From Pseudomonas sp. AOB-7 (GTDB lineage Bacteria > Pseudomonadota > Gammaproteobacteria > Pseudomonadales > Pseudomonadaceae): a stretch of 64,000 nucleotides of DNA. Both the position numbers and the translations under genes were made by a program. Below are positions 33,199-44,315 of this stretch, one piece after another (the stretch's first letter is position 1; the number at the start of each line of letters is the position of its first letter). The stretch spans positions 248,001 through 312,000 of the forward strand of contig NZ_RFFK01000005.1 of NCBI RefSeq assembly GCF_003696305.1. Reading direction: 5' to 3'. Below the pieces are notes generated by a model, which searched no databases, was not told the origin of the DNA, and saw only the letters and a list, made by a program, of their open reading frames with translations.

Positions 33199-33984
33199 TC
33201 AGGCCGCAGGCTTATCGCCCTGCTGCTGGTCCTTGCACACCTCGGCGAAGTCCTCGTCGCGCAGCACCGGCAGGTCCTTGGCGCAATAGTCGCTACCCAG
33301 GGCAGTGAGCGCCTTGCACATGCCCTCGAGACGGCCGTCGACCGCATGCAGGTGATCGAGCAACTGGCCGATGGCGCGCGCCACCGGGTCCGGCATGTCC
33401 TGACCGACGCCATAGGCATCGAAGCCGATCTTCTCGGCCATCGCCTGACGCTTGGCCTCCTGCTCGTCGTCGGACTTGACGATGATCTTGCCGGGAATCC
33501 CCACCGCGGTAGCACCGGCCGGCACCTCCTTGGTCACCACCGCATTGGAGCCGATCTTGGCACCGGCGCCGACAGTGAACGGACCAAGTACCTTGGCCCC
33601 GGCGCCGACCACCACGCCGTCTTCCAGGGTCGGGTGGCGCTTGCCCTTGTTCCAGCTGGTGCCGCCCAGGGTCACCCCCTGGTACAGCGTGACGTCGTTG
33701 CCGATCTCGGCGGTCTCGCCGATGACGATGCCCATGCCGTGGTCGATGAAGAAACGCCGACCGATCTTCGCCCCCGGATGAATCTCGATACCGGTCAGCC
33801 AGCGGCCGAAGTTGGACACCACCCGCGCCAGCCACTTCCAGCCCGAGCGCCACAGGGCGTGGGCAACGCGATGCAGCCAGACCGCATGCAGGCCCGGGTA
33901 GCAGGTGACCACCTCAAAGGCGTTGCGCGCCGCCGGATCGCGGTGAAACACGCTCTGGATATCTTCTCGCATGCGCTCAAACAT
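33199..33984 (-). CDS. cysE: Serine O-acetyltransferase
   Basis: Acetylates serine with acetyl-CoA for cysteine synthesis. The 261-residue protein has an N-terminal helical region and the left-handed beta-helix hexapeptide repeats ([45 protein letters not shown]). The extended C-terminal tail is typical of the Pseudomonas form. It overlaps the trmJ stop by eight bases, so the two are coupled. Its product supplies cysteine, the sulfur source of IscS next door. Confidence 0.96.
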   Translation of the reverse strand: MFERMREDIQSVFHRDPAARNAFEVVTCYPGLHAVWLHRVAHALWRSGWKWLARVVSNFGRWLTGIEIHPGAKIGRRFFIDHGMGIVIGETAEIGNDVTLYQGVTLGGTSWNKGKRHPTLEDGVVVGAGAKVLGPFTVGAGAKIGSNAVVTKEVPAGATAVGIPGKIIVKSDDEQEAKRQAMAEKIGFDAYGVGQDMPDPVARAIGQLLDHLHAVDGRLEGMCKALTALGSDYCAKDLPVLRDEDFAEVCKDQQQGDKPAA

Positions 33985-34756
33985 CGGACTTCCCCTGCTT
34001 GTGAGGCTCACCGCGCACGGCCTTCTCGGTCTCGGTGAGAATGCCGCGCAGGATATTCATTTCCAATTTGCTCACCGCACTGCGCCCATACAGGCGACGC
34101 AGACGGGTCATCAGGTGCCGCGGCTTCAGCGGATCGAGGAATCCGATCATCACCAGCACCCGCTGCAGGTGGCCGTAGAAGGACTCCAGCTCATCCGCCG
34201 TAGCCGCCTGGGAATTGAGCATGGCAGTGGTTTCCAGCTTCTCCACCTTGGTCGGTAGATTCTGCGCCGCCAGCCAGGCCATGCGCACTTCGTAGGCCAG
34301 CACCTGCACCGCCGCCGCCAGGTTCAGCGAACTGAACTCGGGATTGGACGGGATATGCACGTGGTACTGACAGCGCTGCAGCTCCTCGTTGGTCAGCCCG
34401 GCGTACTCGCGACCGAACACCAACGCCACCTCGCCGCCGGAGGCAGCCTGTTCGCAACTGGTCACCCCGCACTCGCGCGGATCGAGCAGCGGCCAGGGAA
34501 TGCGCCGATCCCGCGCACTGGTGCCGATCACCAGGCTGCAGCCGACCAGCGCCTCCTCCAGCGTGCCGACCACCAGCGCCGCATCGAGGATATCCGTGGC
34601 GCCGGAGGCGCGCGCCACCGCGTCGCCGCTGGGAAAATCCTCGGGATCTACCAGCACCAGACGCGACAGGCCCATGTTCTTCATCGCCCGCGCCGCGCCG
34701 CCGATATTGCCCGGATGACTGGTGTTGACCAAAACCACGCGAATATTGTCCAGCAA
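33977..34756 (-). CDS. trmJ: tRNA (cytidine/uridine-2'-O-)-methyltransferase TrmJ
   Basis: SPOUT-family enzyme that 2'-O-methylates position 32 of several tRNAs. The 259-residue protein has [20 protein letters not shown], the knot segment [17 protein letters not shown] and the closing [18 protein letters not shown]. There is no ATG start. The TTG at 34756 gives [11 protein letters not shown], the start seen in homologues, and GAGAG lies eight bases upstream. A TTG 15 codons earlier is also in frame. Confidence 0.93.
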   Translation of the reverse strand: MLDNIRVVLVNTSHPGNIGGAARAMKNMGLSRLVLVDPEDFPSGDAVARASGATDILDAALVVGTLEEALVGCSLVIGTSARDRRIPWPLLDPRECGVTSCEQAASGGEVALVFGREYAGLTNEELQRCQYHVHIPSNPEFSSLNLAAAVQVLAYEVRMAWLAAQNLPTKVEKLETTAMLNSQAATADELESFYGHLQRVLVMIGFLDPLKPRHLMTRLRRLYGRSAVSKLEMNILRGILTETEKAVRGEPHKQGKSDV

Positions 34757-34901
34757 CGCAGGCACTCTCAGAGACGACAAGGGGGCAACGATCTTACCCA
34801 AGCCCTCGGATTAATGCCATGCGGCGTACAGACGGCACTGCATCCGCCGGACTTTTCTGCTAACATGGCCGGCTTTCTTTAACGCCCCAGGTGAACCTTC
34901 C

Positions 34902-35717
34902 ATGCAGCCCATGCTGAATATCGCCCTGCGCGCCGCTCGCAGCGCCGGTGAAATGATCTTTCGCTCCATCGAGCGCCTGGACGTCATCTCGGTCGACGAG
35001 AAGGATGCCAAGGATTACGTCACCGAGGTCGATCGCGCCGCCGAACTGATGATCGTCCAGGCCATTCGCAAGGCCTACCCGACCCACAGCTTCCTCGGCG
35101 AGGAAGGCGGTGCACTGGAAGGCAGCGGCGAAGGCGCCGACTACCAGTGGATCATCGACCCGCTGGACGGCACCACCAACTTCATCCGCGGCGTGCCGCA
35201 CTTCGCCATCAGCATCGCCTGCAAGTACCGCGGCCGCCTGGAGCACGCCATCGTGCTCGACCCGGTGCGCCAGGAAGAATTCACCGCCAGCCGCGGCCGC
35301 GGCGCCGCCCTCAATGGCCGCCGCCTGCGCGTGAGCAACCGCAAGAGCCTGGACGGCGCGCTGCTGGGTACCGGCTTCCCGTTCCGCAACGAGCAACTGG
35401 ACAACCTCGAGAACTACCTGGGCATGTTCCGCAGCCTGGTCGGCCAGACCGCCGGCCTGCGCCGTGCCGGCGCCGCCAGCCTGGACCTGGCCTACGTCGC
35501 CGCCGGTCGCTACGACGCATTCTGGGAGTTCGGCCTGTCCGAGTGGGACATGGCCGCCGGCGCCCTGCTGATTCAGGAAGCAGGCGGCCTGGTCAGCGAC
35601 TTCAGCGGCAGCCACGAATTCCTCGAGAAGGGCCAGATCGTCGCCGGCAACACCAAGTGCTTCAAGGCCGTGCTGACCGCCATTCAGCCGCACCTGGCGC
35701 CGTCGATGAAGCGCTGA
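34902..35717 (+). CDS. suhB: Inositol-1-monophosphatase SuhB
   Basis: Mg-dependent phosphatase of the IMPase family; in enterobacteria it also joins the rRNA antitermination complex, and in P. aeruginosa it affects virulence gene expression. The 271-residue protein has the metal site residues Glu67 (GEEGG), Asp86 and Asp89 (IDPLDGTTNF) and SEWDMAAGALLIQEAGG. It is divergent from trmJ. A strong bidirectional terminator follows. Confidence 0.96.
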   Translation: MQPMLNIALRAARSAGEMIFRSIERLDVISVDEKDAKDYVTEVDRAAELMIVQAIRKAYPTHSFLGEEGGALEGSGEGADYQWIIDPLDGTTNFIRGVPHFAISIACKYRGRLEHAIVLDPVRQEEFTASRGRGAALNGRRLRVSNRKSLDGALLGTGFPFRNEQLDNLENYLGMFRSLVGQTAGLRRAGAASLDLAYVAAGRYDAFWEFGLSEWDMAAGALLIQEAGGLVSDFSGSHEFLEKGQIVAGNTKCFKAVLTAIQPHLAPSMKR

Positions 35718-35736
35718 GCGCCAGTCGCCCGACAAT

Positions 35737-35765
35737 AAAAAAACGCCCCGAGGGGCGTTTTTTTA
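35737..35765. terminator. Bidirectional terminator between suhB and the glycine-zipper gene
   Basis: AAAACGCCCC and GGGGCGTTTT pair around GA, with A and T runs on both sides, so it serves both convergent genes. Confidence 0.93.
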
Positions 35766-35775
35766 TGAACGGCGA

Positions 35776-36318
35776 TTATTGCGCCTGCTGCACCAGCACC
35801 AGCTCACCCTGCTTGTTAACCGGAATCTGAGCGCCCGGATCGCGGTCCATGCGCACGGTACCGACCTGCTCGCCCAGCTGATACTTGACGTCGTACCCCA
35901 CCAGCTTCTCGCTGGTGTCGGTCACGGTGTTGCAGCGGGTTTCGGTGGTGGTGTAGGTGTCGCGCGCCTGCATGCCTTCCTGGATCTTGTTGCCGGCGTA
36001 GCCGCCGCCGACCGCACCAGCTACGGTGGCGATCTTCTTGCCGCTGCCGCCGCCAACCTGATTGCCCAGCAGACCGCCGGCGATGGCGCCGATGGCGGTG
36101 CCGGCGATCTGGTGCTGATCCTTAACTGGCGCCTGACGGGTAACGGTGACGTCCTTGCACACCTCGCGCGGCGTCTTGATGGTTTCCTTGACCGGGGTCA
36201 CCGCCAGCACTTCGGCATACTGCGGGCCGCGATCGACCAGGCTGTAAGTGGCAACCGCGCCGCCAGCGGTAACGCCGACAGCGCCCAGCACGGTACCGAT
36301 CAACATCGACTTGTTCAT
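35776..36318 (-). CDS. Glycine-zipper 2TM-domain protein
   Basis: A 180-residue envelope protein. The N-terminus MNKSMLIGTVLGAVGVTAGG is one hydrophobic helix. The middle has a Gly-zipper 2TM segment, AGTAIGAIAGGLLGNQVGGG then ATVAGAVGGGYAGNKIQ (about residues 72-113). This relates it to rickettsial 17-kDa antigen-like and YcfJ/SlyB-like proteins. It lacks a lipobox Cys. Such proteins are often envelope-stress responsive; the exact function is unknown. Confidence 0.85.
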   Translation of the reverse strand: MNKSMLIGTVLGAVGVTAGGAVATYSLVDRGPQYAEVLAVTPVKETIKTPREVCKDVTVTRQAPVKDQHQIAGTAIGAIAGGLLGNQVGGGSGKKIATVAGAVGGGYAGNKIQEGMQARDTYTTTETRCNTVTDTSEKLVGYDVKYQLGEQVGTVRMDRDPGAQIPVNKQGELVLVQQAQ

Positions 36319-36434
36319 GATTCTCTCCTAGGCTCGGCGACTCGCGCCTTTCTCCTTGCCTAGGACAGCAGAAGGCCGCGACAAGTTCGCCCTGTCGCGG
36401 CCCGCATGCGCATTACATGAAGCAGGTCACAGCC

Positions 36435-37352
36435 TCAGGGGCGCCCGTCGTCAACCTCGGCTTCGACGGCCGGCGGAATCAGATCCTCGACGCTCAGCTT
36501 CAGCCAGATCAGCACCACGGAGCCGATGTACACCGACGAGTAGGTACCCACCACCACACCGACCAGCAGGGTCAGGGCGAAGGCCGCCAGCACGTCGCCG
36601 CCGAAGAACAGCAGCGCCAGCAGGGCCAGCGCGGTGGACAACGAGGTGGCAATGGTACGCAGCAGGGTCTGGGTGATCGAGATGTCGATGTTCTCGACCA
36701 GCGACGCCTTGCGCAGCATGCGGAAGTTCTCGCGGATGCGGTCGTAGATGATGATGGTGTCGTTCAGCGAGTAACCGATCATCGCCAGTACCGCCGCCAG
36801 CACGGTCAGGTCGAAGGGAATCTGGAAGAACGCCAGCACGCCAAGGGTGATCACCACGTCGTGCACCAGGGAGGCGATGGCGCCGACGCCGAATTTCCAC
36901 TGGAAGCGAAACGCCAGGTACAGCAGGATGCCGCCCAGCGCCAGGAGCATGGCGATGCCGCCCTGGTCGCGCAGTTCCTCACCCACCTGCGGACCGACGA
37001 ACTCGACCCGCTTGACCTCGAACTCGGTGGTGCTGTCGACCTTGCGCAGGGCCTCGGCCACCCGGTTGCCCAGGTCGGGGTCATCGCCCGCCAGGCGCAC
37101 CAGCACATCGGTGCTGGCGCCGAAGTTCTGCACCACGGCGTCGGCGTAACCGGCCTGGCCCAGCTCGCGCTTGATCAGCTCGAGGTCGGCCGGCTGCTCG
37201 TATTGCAGCTCGATCAGGGTACCGCCGGTGAAATCCAGACCGAAGTTCAGGCCCTTGGCGAACAGCGCCCCGAGCCCGACCAGGGTGAGCACCAGGGTCA
37301 TGGTAAAGGCGATGTTGCGCACCGCCATGAAACGAATGGTTGACTTGATCAT
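36435..37352 (-). CDS. secF: Protein translocase subunit SecF
   Basis: With SecD it uses the proton gradient to pull secreted proteins across the inner membrane. The 305-residue protein has six predicted helices. It carries LNFGLDFTGGTLIE in the first periplasmic domain, and VLAMIGYSLNDTIIIYDRIREN, the SecD/SecF family mark. Start MIKSTIRFMAVRN follows homologues. It is two bases after secD. Confidence 0.97.
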   Translation of the reverse strand: MIKSTIRFMAVRNIAFTMTLVLTLVGLGALFAKGLNFGLDFTGGTLIELQYEQPADLELIKRELGQAGYADAVVQNFGASTDVLVRLAGDDPDLGNRVAEALRKVDSTTEFEVKRVEFVGPQVGEELRDQGGIAMLLALGGILLYLAFRFQWKFGVGAIASLVHDVVITLGVLAFFQIPFDLTVLAAVLAMIGYSLNDTIIIYDRIRENFRMLRKASLVENIDISITQTLLRTIATSLSTALALLALLFFGGDVLAAFALTLLVGVVVGTYSSVYIGSVVLIWLKLSVEDLIPPAVEAEVDDGRP

Positions 37353-37354
37353 GG

Positions 37355-39223
37355 CTAGATCCACAGCTTCTTGAAGTTACGGCCACCGAAGATCAGGTTG
37401 ACCAGGCCACGGGTGAACATGATGGCGGTGAACATCGAGGTGACGATGCCCAGCGACATGGTCACCGCGAAGCCCTTGACCGGGCCGGTGCCCATGGCGA
37501 ACAGGATGCCGCCGACCAGCAGGGTGGTCAGGTTACTGTCGAGAATTGCCGAGAAGGCGCGGTCGAAACCCTCGTGGATGGCGCGCTGCACGGGCAGGCC
37601 ATTGGCCAATTCCTCGCGGATACGCGAGAAGATCAGCACGTTGGCGTCCACCGCCATGCCCAGGGTCAGCACGATACCGGCGATGCCTGGCAGGGTCAGG
37701 GTGGCGCCGATGGCCGACATCAGACCGACCAGCAACACCAGGTTGAACGCCAGCGCGACGGTCGCCAGCACCCCGAAGAAGCGGTAGATGGCGACGATGA
37801 ACAGCGCCACGAAGATCATCGCCCACTCGGTGGACTCGATGCCCTTGGCGATGTTCTCGGCACCCAGGCTCGGGCCGATGGTGCGCTCCTCGGCGAAGTA
37901 CATCGGCGCCGCCAGGCCGCCGGCACGCAGCAGCAGAGCCAGCTCGGAGGATTCGCCCTGGCCGTTGAGGCCGGTGATGCGGAACTGGCTGCCCAAAGGC
38001 GACTGGATGGTCGCCAGGCTGATGATCTTCTTCTCCTCGACGAAGGACGATACGGCCACTTCCTGCTCGACGCCGTCGACCACCTGACGCACGTAGCGGG
38101 TCACCGGCTTCTGCTCGATGAAGATCACCGCCATGCTGCGCCCCACGTTGTTGCGCGTGGCACGGTTCATCAGGTCGCCGCCGTGGCCGTCGAGACGGAT
38201 GTTGACCTGTGGCCGGCCGTTCTCGTCGAAGCTGGCCTGGGCGTCGGTGACCTGGTCGCCGGTGATGATCAGCTCACGCTCGAGTTGCACCGGCGGGCGG
38301 CCTTCCTCGCGGAAACCGAAGGTTTCGGTGGCGCCGCGCGGCGCGTCGAAATCGGCCTGCAGGCGGAATTCCAGGTTGGCGGTCTTGCCGAGGATGCGCT
38401 TGGCTTCGGCGGTGTCCTGCACGCCCGGCAGCTCGACCACGATACGGTTGGCACCCTGACGCTGCACCAGCGGTTCGGCCACGCCGAGTTCGTTGACCCG
38501 GTTGCGCACTGTGGTGAGGTTCTGCTTGATCGAGTACTCGCGGATCTCGGCGATCTTCGCCGCGGTCAGGCCGAGTTGCAGCACCTGCTGACCACCGCGC
38601 TCGACGGTGGTGATCTCAAAATCGTTGAAGTCCTTGCGAATCAGGCGCTGAGCCTGCTCCAGCGCATCGCTGTCGGCGAAGCCGAGCTGAATGCGACCGT
38701 CCTGTTCCGGCATGCTGCGGTAGCGAATGCGCTCCTTGCGCAGCAGGCTCTTGATCTCGCCTTCGTAGACCTTGCGTCGCACATCCAGCGCCTTGTCCAT
38801 GTCGACTTCCAGCAGGAAGTGCACGCCGCCGGACAGGTCCAGGCCCAGTTTCATCGGGCTGGCGCCGAGGCTGCGCAGCCAGTCGGGGGTGGTCTGCGCC
38901 AGGTTCAGCGCCACCACGTAGTCGTCGCCCAGGGCGCGGCGGACCACGTCCTTGGCCGGCAGCTGGTCATCCTGCTTGGTCAGACGGATCAGGCCAGTGC
39001 GGCCGCGCTCGTCGAGGCCGATGTCCTTGACCGCGATGCCGGCATCCTGCAGCGCCTTGCCGGCACGATCGAGATCGCTCTGCTCGATGCTCAGCGCCGA
39101 GCTGGCGCCGCTGATCTGCACGGCCGGATCGTCCGGATAGAGATTGGGGATGGAGTACACCAGGCCGACGGCCAATACGGCCAGAATCAGCAGGTACTTC
39201 CACAGAGGGTATTTATTGAGCAT
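37355..39223 (-). CDS. secD: Protein translocase subunit SecD
   Basis: RND-fold partner of SecF. The 622-residue protein has an N-terminal helix, the large P1 head domain, and six helices in total. Marks are KLGLDLSGGVHFLLEVDM and LTLGMAVDANVLIFSRIREE. The queA-tgt-yajC-secD-secF order is the classical operon. Confidence 0.98.
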   Translation of the reverse strand: MLNKYPLWKYLLILAVLAVGLVYSIPNLYPDDPAVQISGASSALSIEQSDLDRAGKALQDAGIAVKDIGLDERGRTGLIRLTKQDDQLPAKDVVRRALGDDYVVALNLAQTTPDWLRSLGASPMKLGLDLSGGVHFLLEVDMDKALDVRRKVYEGEIKSLLRKERIRYRSMPEQDGRIQLGFADSDALEQAQRLIRKDFNDFEITTVERGGQQVLQLGLTAAKIAEIREYSIKQNLTTVRNRVNELGVAEPLVQRQGANRIVVELPGVQDTAEAKRILGKTANLEFRLQADFDAPRGATETFGFREEGRPPVQLERELIITGDQVTDAQASFDENGRPQVNIRLDGHGGDLMNRATRNNVGRSMAVIFIEQKPVTRYVRQVVDGVEQEVAVSSFVEEKKIISLATIQSPLGSQFRITGLNGQGESSELALLLRAGGLAAPMYFAEERTIGPSLGAENIAKGIESTEWAMIFVALFIVAIYRFFGVLATVALAFNLVLLVGLMSAIGATLTLPGIAGIVLTLGMAVDANVLIFSRIREELANGLPVQRAIHEGFDRAFSAILDSNLTTLLVGGILFAMGTGPVKGFAVTMSLGIVTSMFTAIMFTRGLVNLIFGGRNFKKLWI

Positions 39224-39291
39224 GAACGAGCCGCCCGCTTATGACGCGGGGCGCTAAAAGCGCCCCGTCGAGTGGAAAACTAACAACCGAA

Positions 39292-39624
39292 TCAGATGGC
39301 TTTCAGCGTGCCCTTGGGCAGGGTGGCGGCGATGGCCTGCTTCTGGAACTTCAGCTCGACGCTGTCGGAAACCTCGATCACCACGAAATCGTCGGCCACC
39401 TTGGTCACCTTGCCGGCGATACCGCCGCTGGTCACCACCTCGTCGCCCTTCTGCAGGCTGCCGAGCAGGTTCTTGTGCTCCTTGGCGCGCTTGGCCTGGG
39501 GACGCCAGATCATCAGGTAGAAGATGACCAGAAAGCCGATCAGGAACACCCACTCGAAGCCGCTACCGGCAGGGCCGGCAGCCGGAGCGGTGTCAGCGTA
39601 GGCGGCGGGGATGAAAAAGCTCAT
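39292..39624 (-). CDS. yajC: Preprotein translocase subunit YajC
   Basis: Small bitopic inner-membrane protein of the SecDF-YajC complex. The 110-residue protein has one helix (VFLIGFLVIFYLMIWRPQAKR) followed by KGDEVVTSGGIAGKV in the cytoplasmic part. Confidence 0.97.
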   Translation of the reverse strand: MSFFIPAAYADTAPAAGPAGSGFEWVFLIGFLVIFYLMIWRPQAKRAKEHKNLLGSLQKGDEVVTSGGIAGKVTKVADDFVVIEVSDSVELKFQKQAIAATLPKGTLKAI

Positions 39625-39664
39625 GTATCACTCCTAATGGAAAGGATGTTGAATCGTTCGGGAA

Positions 39665-41844
<2,180 letters not shown>

Positions 41845-41914
41845 GATCGGAGGGGGCAATTCTGCAGGGCGGCAAAGCTTACCGGAATTCCCCCAAACTG
41901 GCCACGCACGCCGA

Positions 41915-41943
41915 TTGACCGGACTCTGAGGCATCCCTATACT
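41915..41943 (+). promoter_or_regulatory. Promoter of tRNA-Leu(CAA)
   Basis: TTGACC (41915-41920), 17 bases, TATACT (41938-41943). Transcription would start about seven bases before the mature tRNA. Confidence 0.8.
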
Positions 41944-41956
41944 GCGCCGCCATCGT

Positions 41957-42041
41957 GCCCCGGTGGCGGAATCGGTAGACGCGGCGGATTCAAAATCCGT
42001 TTTCGAAAGGAGTGGGAGTTCGAGTCTCCCCCGGGGCACCA
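41957..42041 (+). tRNA. tRNA-Leu (anticodon CAA)
   Basis: An 85-base class II tRNA with a long variable arm. The acceptor GCCCCGG pairs with CCGGGGC before ACCA, so CCA is encoded. The anticodon loop TTCAAAA with a 5-bp stem (one G-U) gives CAA, which reads UUG. The D-arm has GGTAGAC and the T-loop GTTCGAGTC. Confidence 0.97.
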
Positions 42042-42047
42042 GCTTAG

Positions 42048-42079
42048 AGCCCGCAAGACCTTGGTCTTGCGGGCTTTTT
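42048..42079 (+). terminator. Terminator of tRNA-Leu
   Basis: 13-bp perfect stem (AGCCCGCAAGACC and its complement) with a 2-base TT gap as loop, followed by TTTTTC. Confidence 0.9.
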
Positions 42080-42374
42080 CATGCCCGCGCCAGGGACTTC
42101 GCGCCGTGCCGCACAAGTGCTGCAACTGCACTTTCCCAGCCCCTCGGCGAGCCCCGTAAAACCTGGCCAACAGCCGCGCCGGCGGGGGTTGGCAATTGCG
42201 CAAAAGTTAGCGTAGAGTGATTGCACTGTTTGCATGGGTCGCTGTGAATCGTGACCTGGTGCAGTAGATCATCAAGATCCGCTACATCCCGCTCGACTTC
42301 TATTACTCCTTGCAACCAGTCTCAGCCCTCTATAGTTAGAGGCTGTCATCAACTCTAGTTTCAAGGAAAAAGAC
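42080..42374. other. Upstream region of the cold-shock gene
   Basis: No convincing ORF lies here. Two promoter-like pairs point to the cold-shock gene: TTGGCA-18-TAGAGT (42189-42218) and TTGCAA-15-TATAGT (42310-42336). The second overlaps a CTCTATAGTTAGAG palindrome. A long structured 5' leader, usual for cold-shock genes, or a small RNA from the first promoter is possible but unproven. Confidence 0.4.
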
Positions 42375-42587
42375 ATGTCGAATCGTCAGAACGGTACCGT
42401 CAAGTGGTTTAACGACGAGAAAGGTTTTGGTTTTATCACTCCCGAGAGCGGTCCGGATCTGTTCGTGCACTTCCGCGCGATCGAAGGCAATGGTTTCAAG
42501 AGCCTGAAAGAAGGTCAGAAAGTCAGCTTCGTCGCTGTGCAAGGTCAAAAAGGCATGCAGGCCGACCAGGTTCAGATCCTGGGCTGA
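42375..42587 (+). CDS. Cold-shock protein (CspA family)
   Basis: 70-residue single-domain nucleic-acid chaperone. It has RNP1 KGFGFI and RNP2 LFVHF with the expected aromatic residues, and starts [21 protein letters not shown] lies eight bases before the ATG. Similar to Pseudomonas CspA/CapB paralogues; the sequence does not settle which. Confidence 0.95.
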   Translation: MSNRQNGTVKWFNDEKGFGFITPESGPDLFVHFRAIEGNGFKSLKEGQKVSFVAVQGQKGMQADQVQILG

Positions 42588-42604
42588 TCGCCGCTGCTTT
42601 GAAG

Positions 42605-42634
42605 AACCCCTGATGCTGCATCGGGGGTTTTTTT
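42605..42634 (+). terminator. Terminator of the cold-shock gene
   Basis: An 11-bp stem (AACCCCTGATG with CATCGGGGGTT, one T-G pair) and loop CTG, followed by a run of seven T. Confidence 0.9.
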
Positions 42635-42692
42635 ATGCCTGTGGAAAAGTCGCGGTTAGAATGGCGCGCCCTATCGTCACAGCGAGCCCATC

Positions 42693-43190
42693 ATGCCGAG
42701 ACACCAGCTGCGCCCGCAGGGGGACTTCCCCACTGCCGGCCTGATCCGTCGCCTGGCGGCGATCTTCTACGACTTCCTGCTCTGCGTCGCGCTGATCATG
42801 GTGGTCACCCTGATCTATCAGCAGGGGATCCTGCGCCTGATCCACGGCAGCGAGGCCCTGCTGGCCATGGCCGAAGCCGGCGCCCTGGACAACGACCCGA
42901 TCCTGGCCAGCCTGGTGCTGCTCAGCCTGTTCGCCTTCTTCGCCAAGTTCTGGACCCACAACGGCCAGACCCTGGGCATGCAGGCCTGGGGCCTGCGCAT
43001 CCAGAACGCCGACGGCAGCGCCATCGACCTGTGGCAGGCGCTGCTGCGCTTCGTGGTCGCCATCGGCTCCTGGCTGTTCGCCGGCCTCGGTTTTCTCTGG
43101 ATGCTGTGGGACAAACAGGGCCGCACCTGGCACGACATTTACTCCGACAGCCACGTGGTACAACTGCCGAAGAATATCCACAAGAAGTAG
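42693..43190 (+). CDS. RDD family inner-membrane protein
   Basis: A 165-residue protein with about four hydrophobic helices. The family name residues appear as RRLAAIFYDFLL (Arg and first Asp) and KQGRTWHDIYS (second Asp). The function of the family is not settled; some members affect Na+/H+ exchange. It is convergent with lptG across a shared terminator. Confidence 0.88.
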   Translation: MPRHQLRPQGDFPTAGLIRRLAAIFYDFLLCVALIMVVTLIYQQGILRLIHGSEALLAMAEAGALDNDPILASLVLLSLFAFFAKFWTHNGQTLGMQAWGLRIQNADGSAIDLWQALLRFVVAIGSWLFAGLGFLWMLWDKQGRTWHDIYSDSHVVQLPKNIHKK

Positions 43191-43204
43191 CGCGACGCAG
43201 GCAG

Positions 43205-43236
43205 AAAAAAGCCGGCTCTGATAGCCGGCTTTTTCA
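43205..43236. terminator. Bidirectional terminator between the RDD gene and lptG
   Basis: AGCCGGCT on both sides of CTGAT, flanked by six A on the left and five T on the right. Confidence 0.9.
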
Positions 43237-43250
43237 TGCACACGCGAAGC

Positions 43251-44315
43251 TCAGCCCGCACGCCTCAGCAGCCACACCCCGGCCAGCGCGCAGATCCCCG
43301 CCGGCACCAGCACCGCCAGCAGCGGCGAGAAGCCGAACACCAGACTGGACGGCCCGAGCAGGTCCTGGGCGATGCGGAACACGAAGCCCACCAGCACGCC
43401 GGTGAACACCCGCTGCCCCAGGGTAACAGAGCGCAGCGGGCCGAAGATGAAGGAAATCGCCATCAACACCAGCGCGCCGGTCACCAGCGGCTGCAGCACC
43501 TTGCTCCAGAACGCCAGCCAGTAGCGGGCGTTGTTCAGGCCCTGCTCGCCCAGGTAGTGGATGTACTGCCACAGGCCGCTGACCGACAGCGACTCGGGCT
43601 CCATCACCACGGTGCTGAGTAGTTGCGGGCTCAATTCGATGTCCCAGCGCTCCTCGGGACTCTTGACCACCTCGGTGGCGCCTTCGCGGAAGTGGGTGGT
43701 CTGCACATTGCGCAACACCCAGTGATCGCCGCGGTGCTCGGCGCGCCGGGCGAAGCTGGCGGACTGCATGCGCCGCTCGCCGTCGAAACGGTAGCGGGTC
43801 ACCCCGAGCAGCAGGCCATTGGGTTGCACGGCGTTGATATGCACGTACTCCTGCCCCTGGCGGTGCCACATACCGCGCTTGGAGCTCTGCGCGGCGCCGC
43901 CGCCCTGGGCCAGGGCGCGGTCGGCCTGGGCCTGGTTCTCGGTCAGCGGTGCGACGTACTCGCCGACCAGGATGCCGGCCAGCATCAGCACCAGCATGGG
44001 CTTCATCACGGCCCAGACGATGCGGCCGATGGACACCCCGGCGGCGCGCATGATGGTCAGTTCGCTGTTGCTGGCCAGGCTGCCGAGGCCGATCAGGCAG
44101 CCGATCAGCGCCGCCATCGGCAGCATCTCGTAGGCACGCCGCGGCGCGGTCAGCAGCACGTACCAGAGCGCCTGGCCGACGCCGTAGTCGCCCTTGTTGA
44201 GGTCGCCCAGCTCGTCGATGAAGGCGAACAGCAGGGCCAGGCCGAGGATGATGCCCAGCACCGCGAGAATGGCCAGGAACACCTGGGTGCCGATGTACCT
44301 ATCCAGCTTAGCCAT
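43251..44315 (-). CDS. lptG: LPS export permease LptG
   Basis: Inner-membrane permease that with LptF and LptB extracts lipopolysaccharide. The 354-residue protein has six helices in two groups around a periplasmic jelly-roll (about residues 130-265). It starts MAKLDRYIGTQVFLAIL and has the coupling segment SELTIMRAAGVS. It overlaps the lptF stop by eight bases. Confidence 0.96.
   Translation of the reverse strand: MAKLDRYIGTQVFLAILAVLGIILGLALLFAFIDELGDLNKGDYGVGQALWYVLLTAPRRAYEMLPMAALIGCLIGLGSLASNSELTIMRAAGVSIGRIVWAVMKPMLVLMLAGILVGEYVAPLTENQAQADRALAQGGGAAQSSKRGMWHRQGQEYVHINAVQPNGLLLGVTRYRFDGERRMQSASFARRAEHRGDHWVLRNVQTTHFREGATEVVKSPEERWDIELSPQLLSTVVMEPESLSVSGLWQYIHYLGEQGLNNARYWLAFWSKVLQPLVTGALVLMAISFIFGPLRSVTLGQRVFTGVLVGFVFRIAQDLLGPSSLVFGFSPLLAVLVPAGICALAGVWLLRRAG

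Noticed and set aside
41937..42315. Small minus-strand frames over the tRNA-Leu gene and its downstream region
   Set aside because: They overlap the tRNA and its terminator and have no ribosome-binding site or family resemblance.
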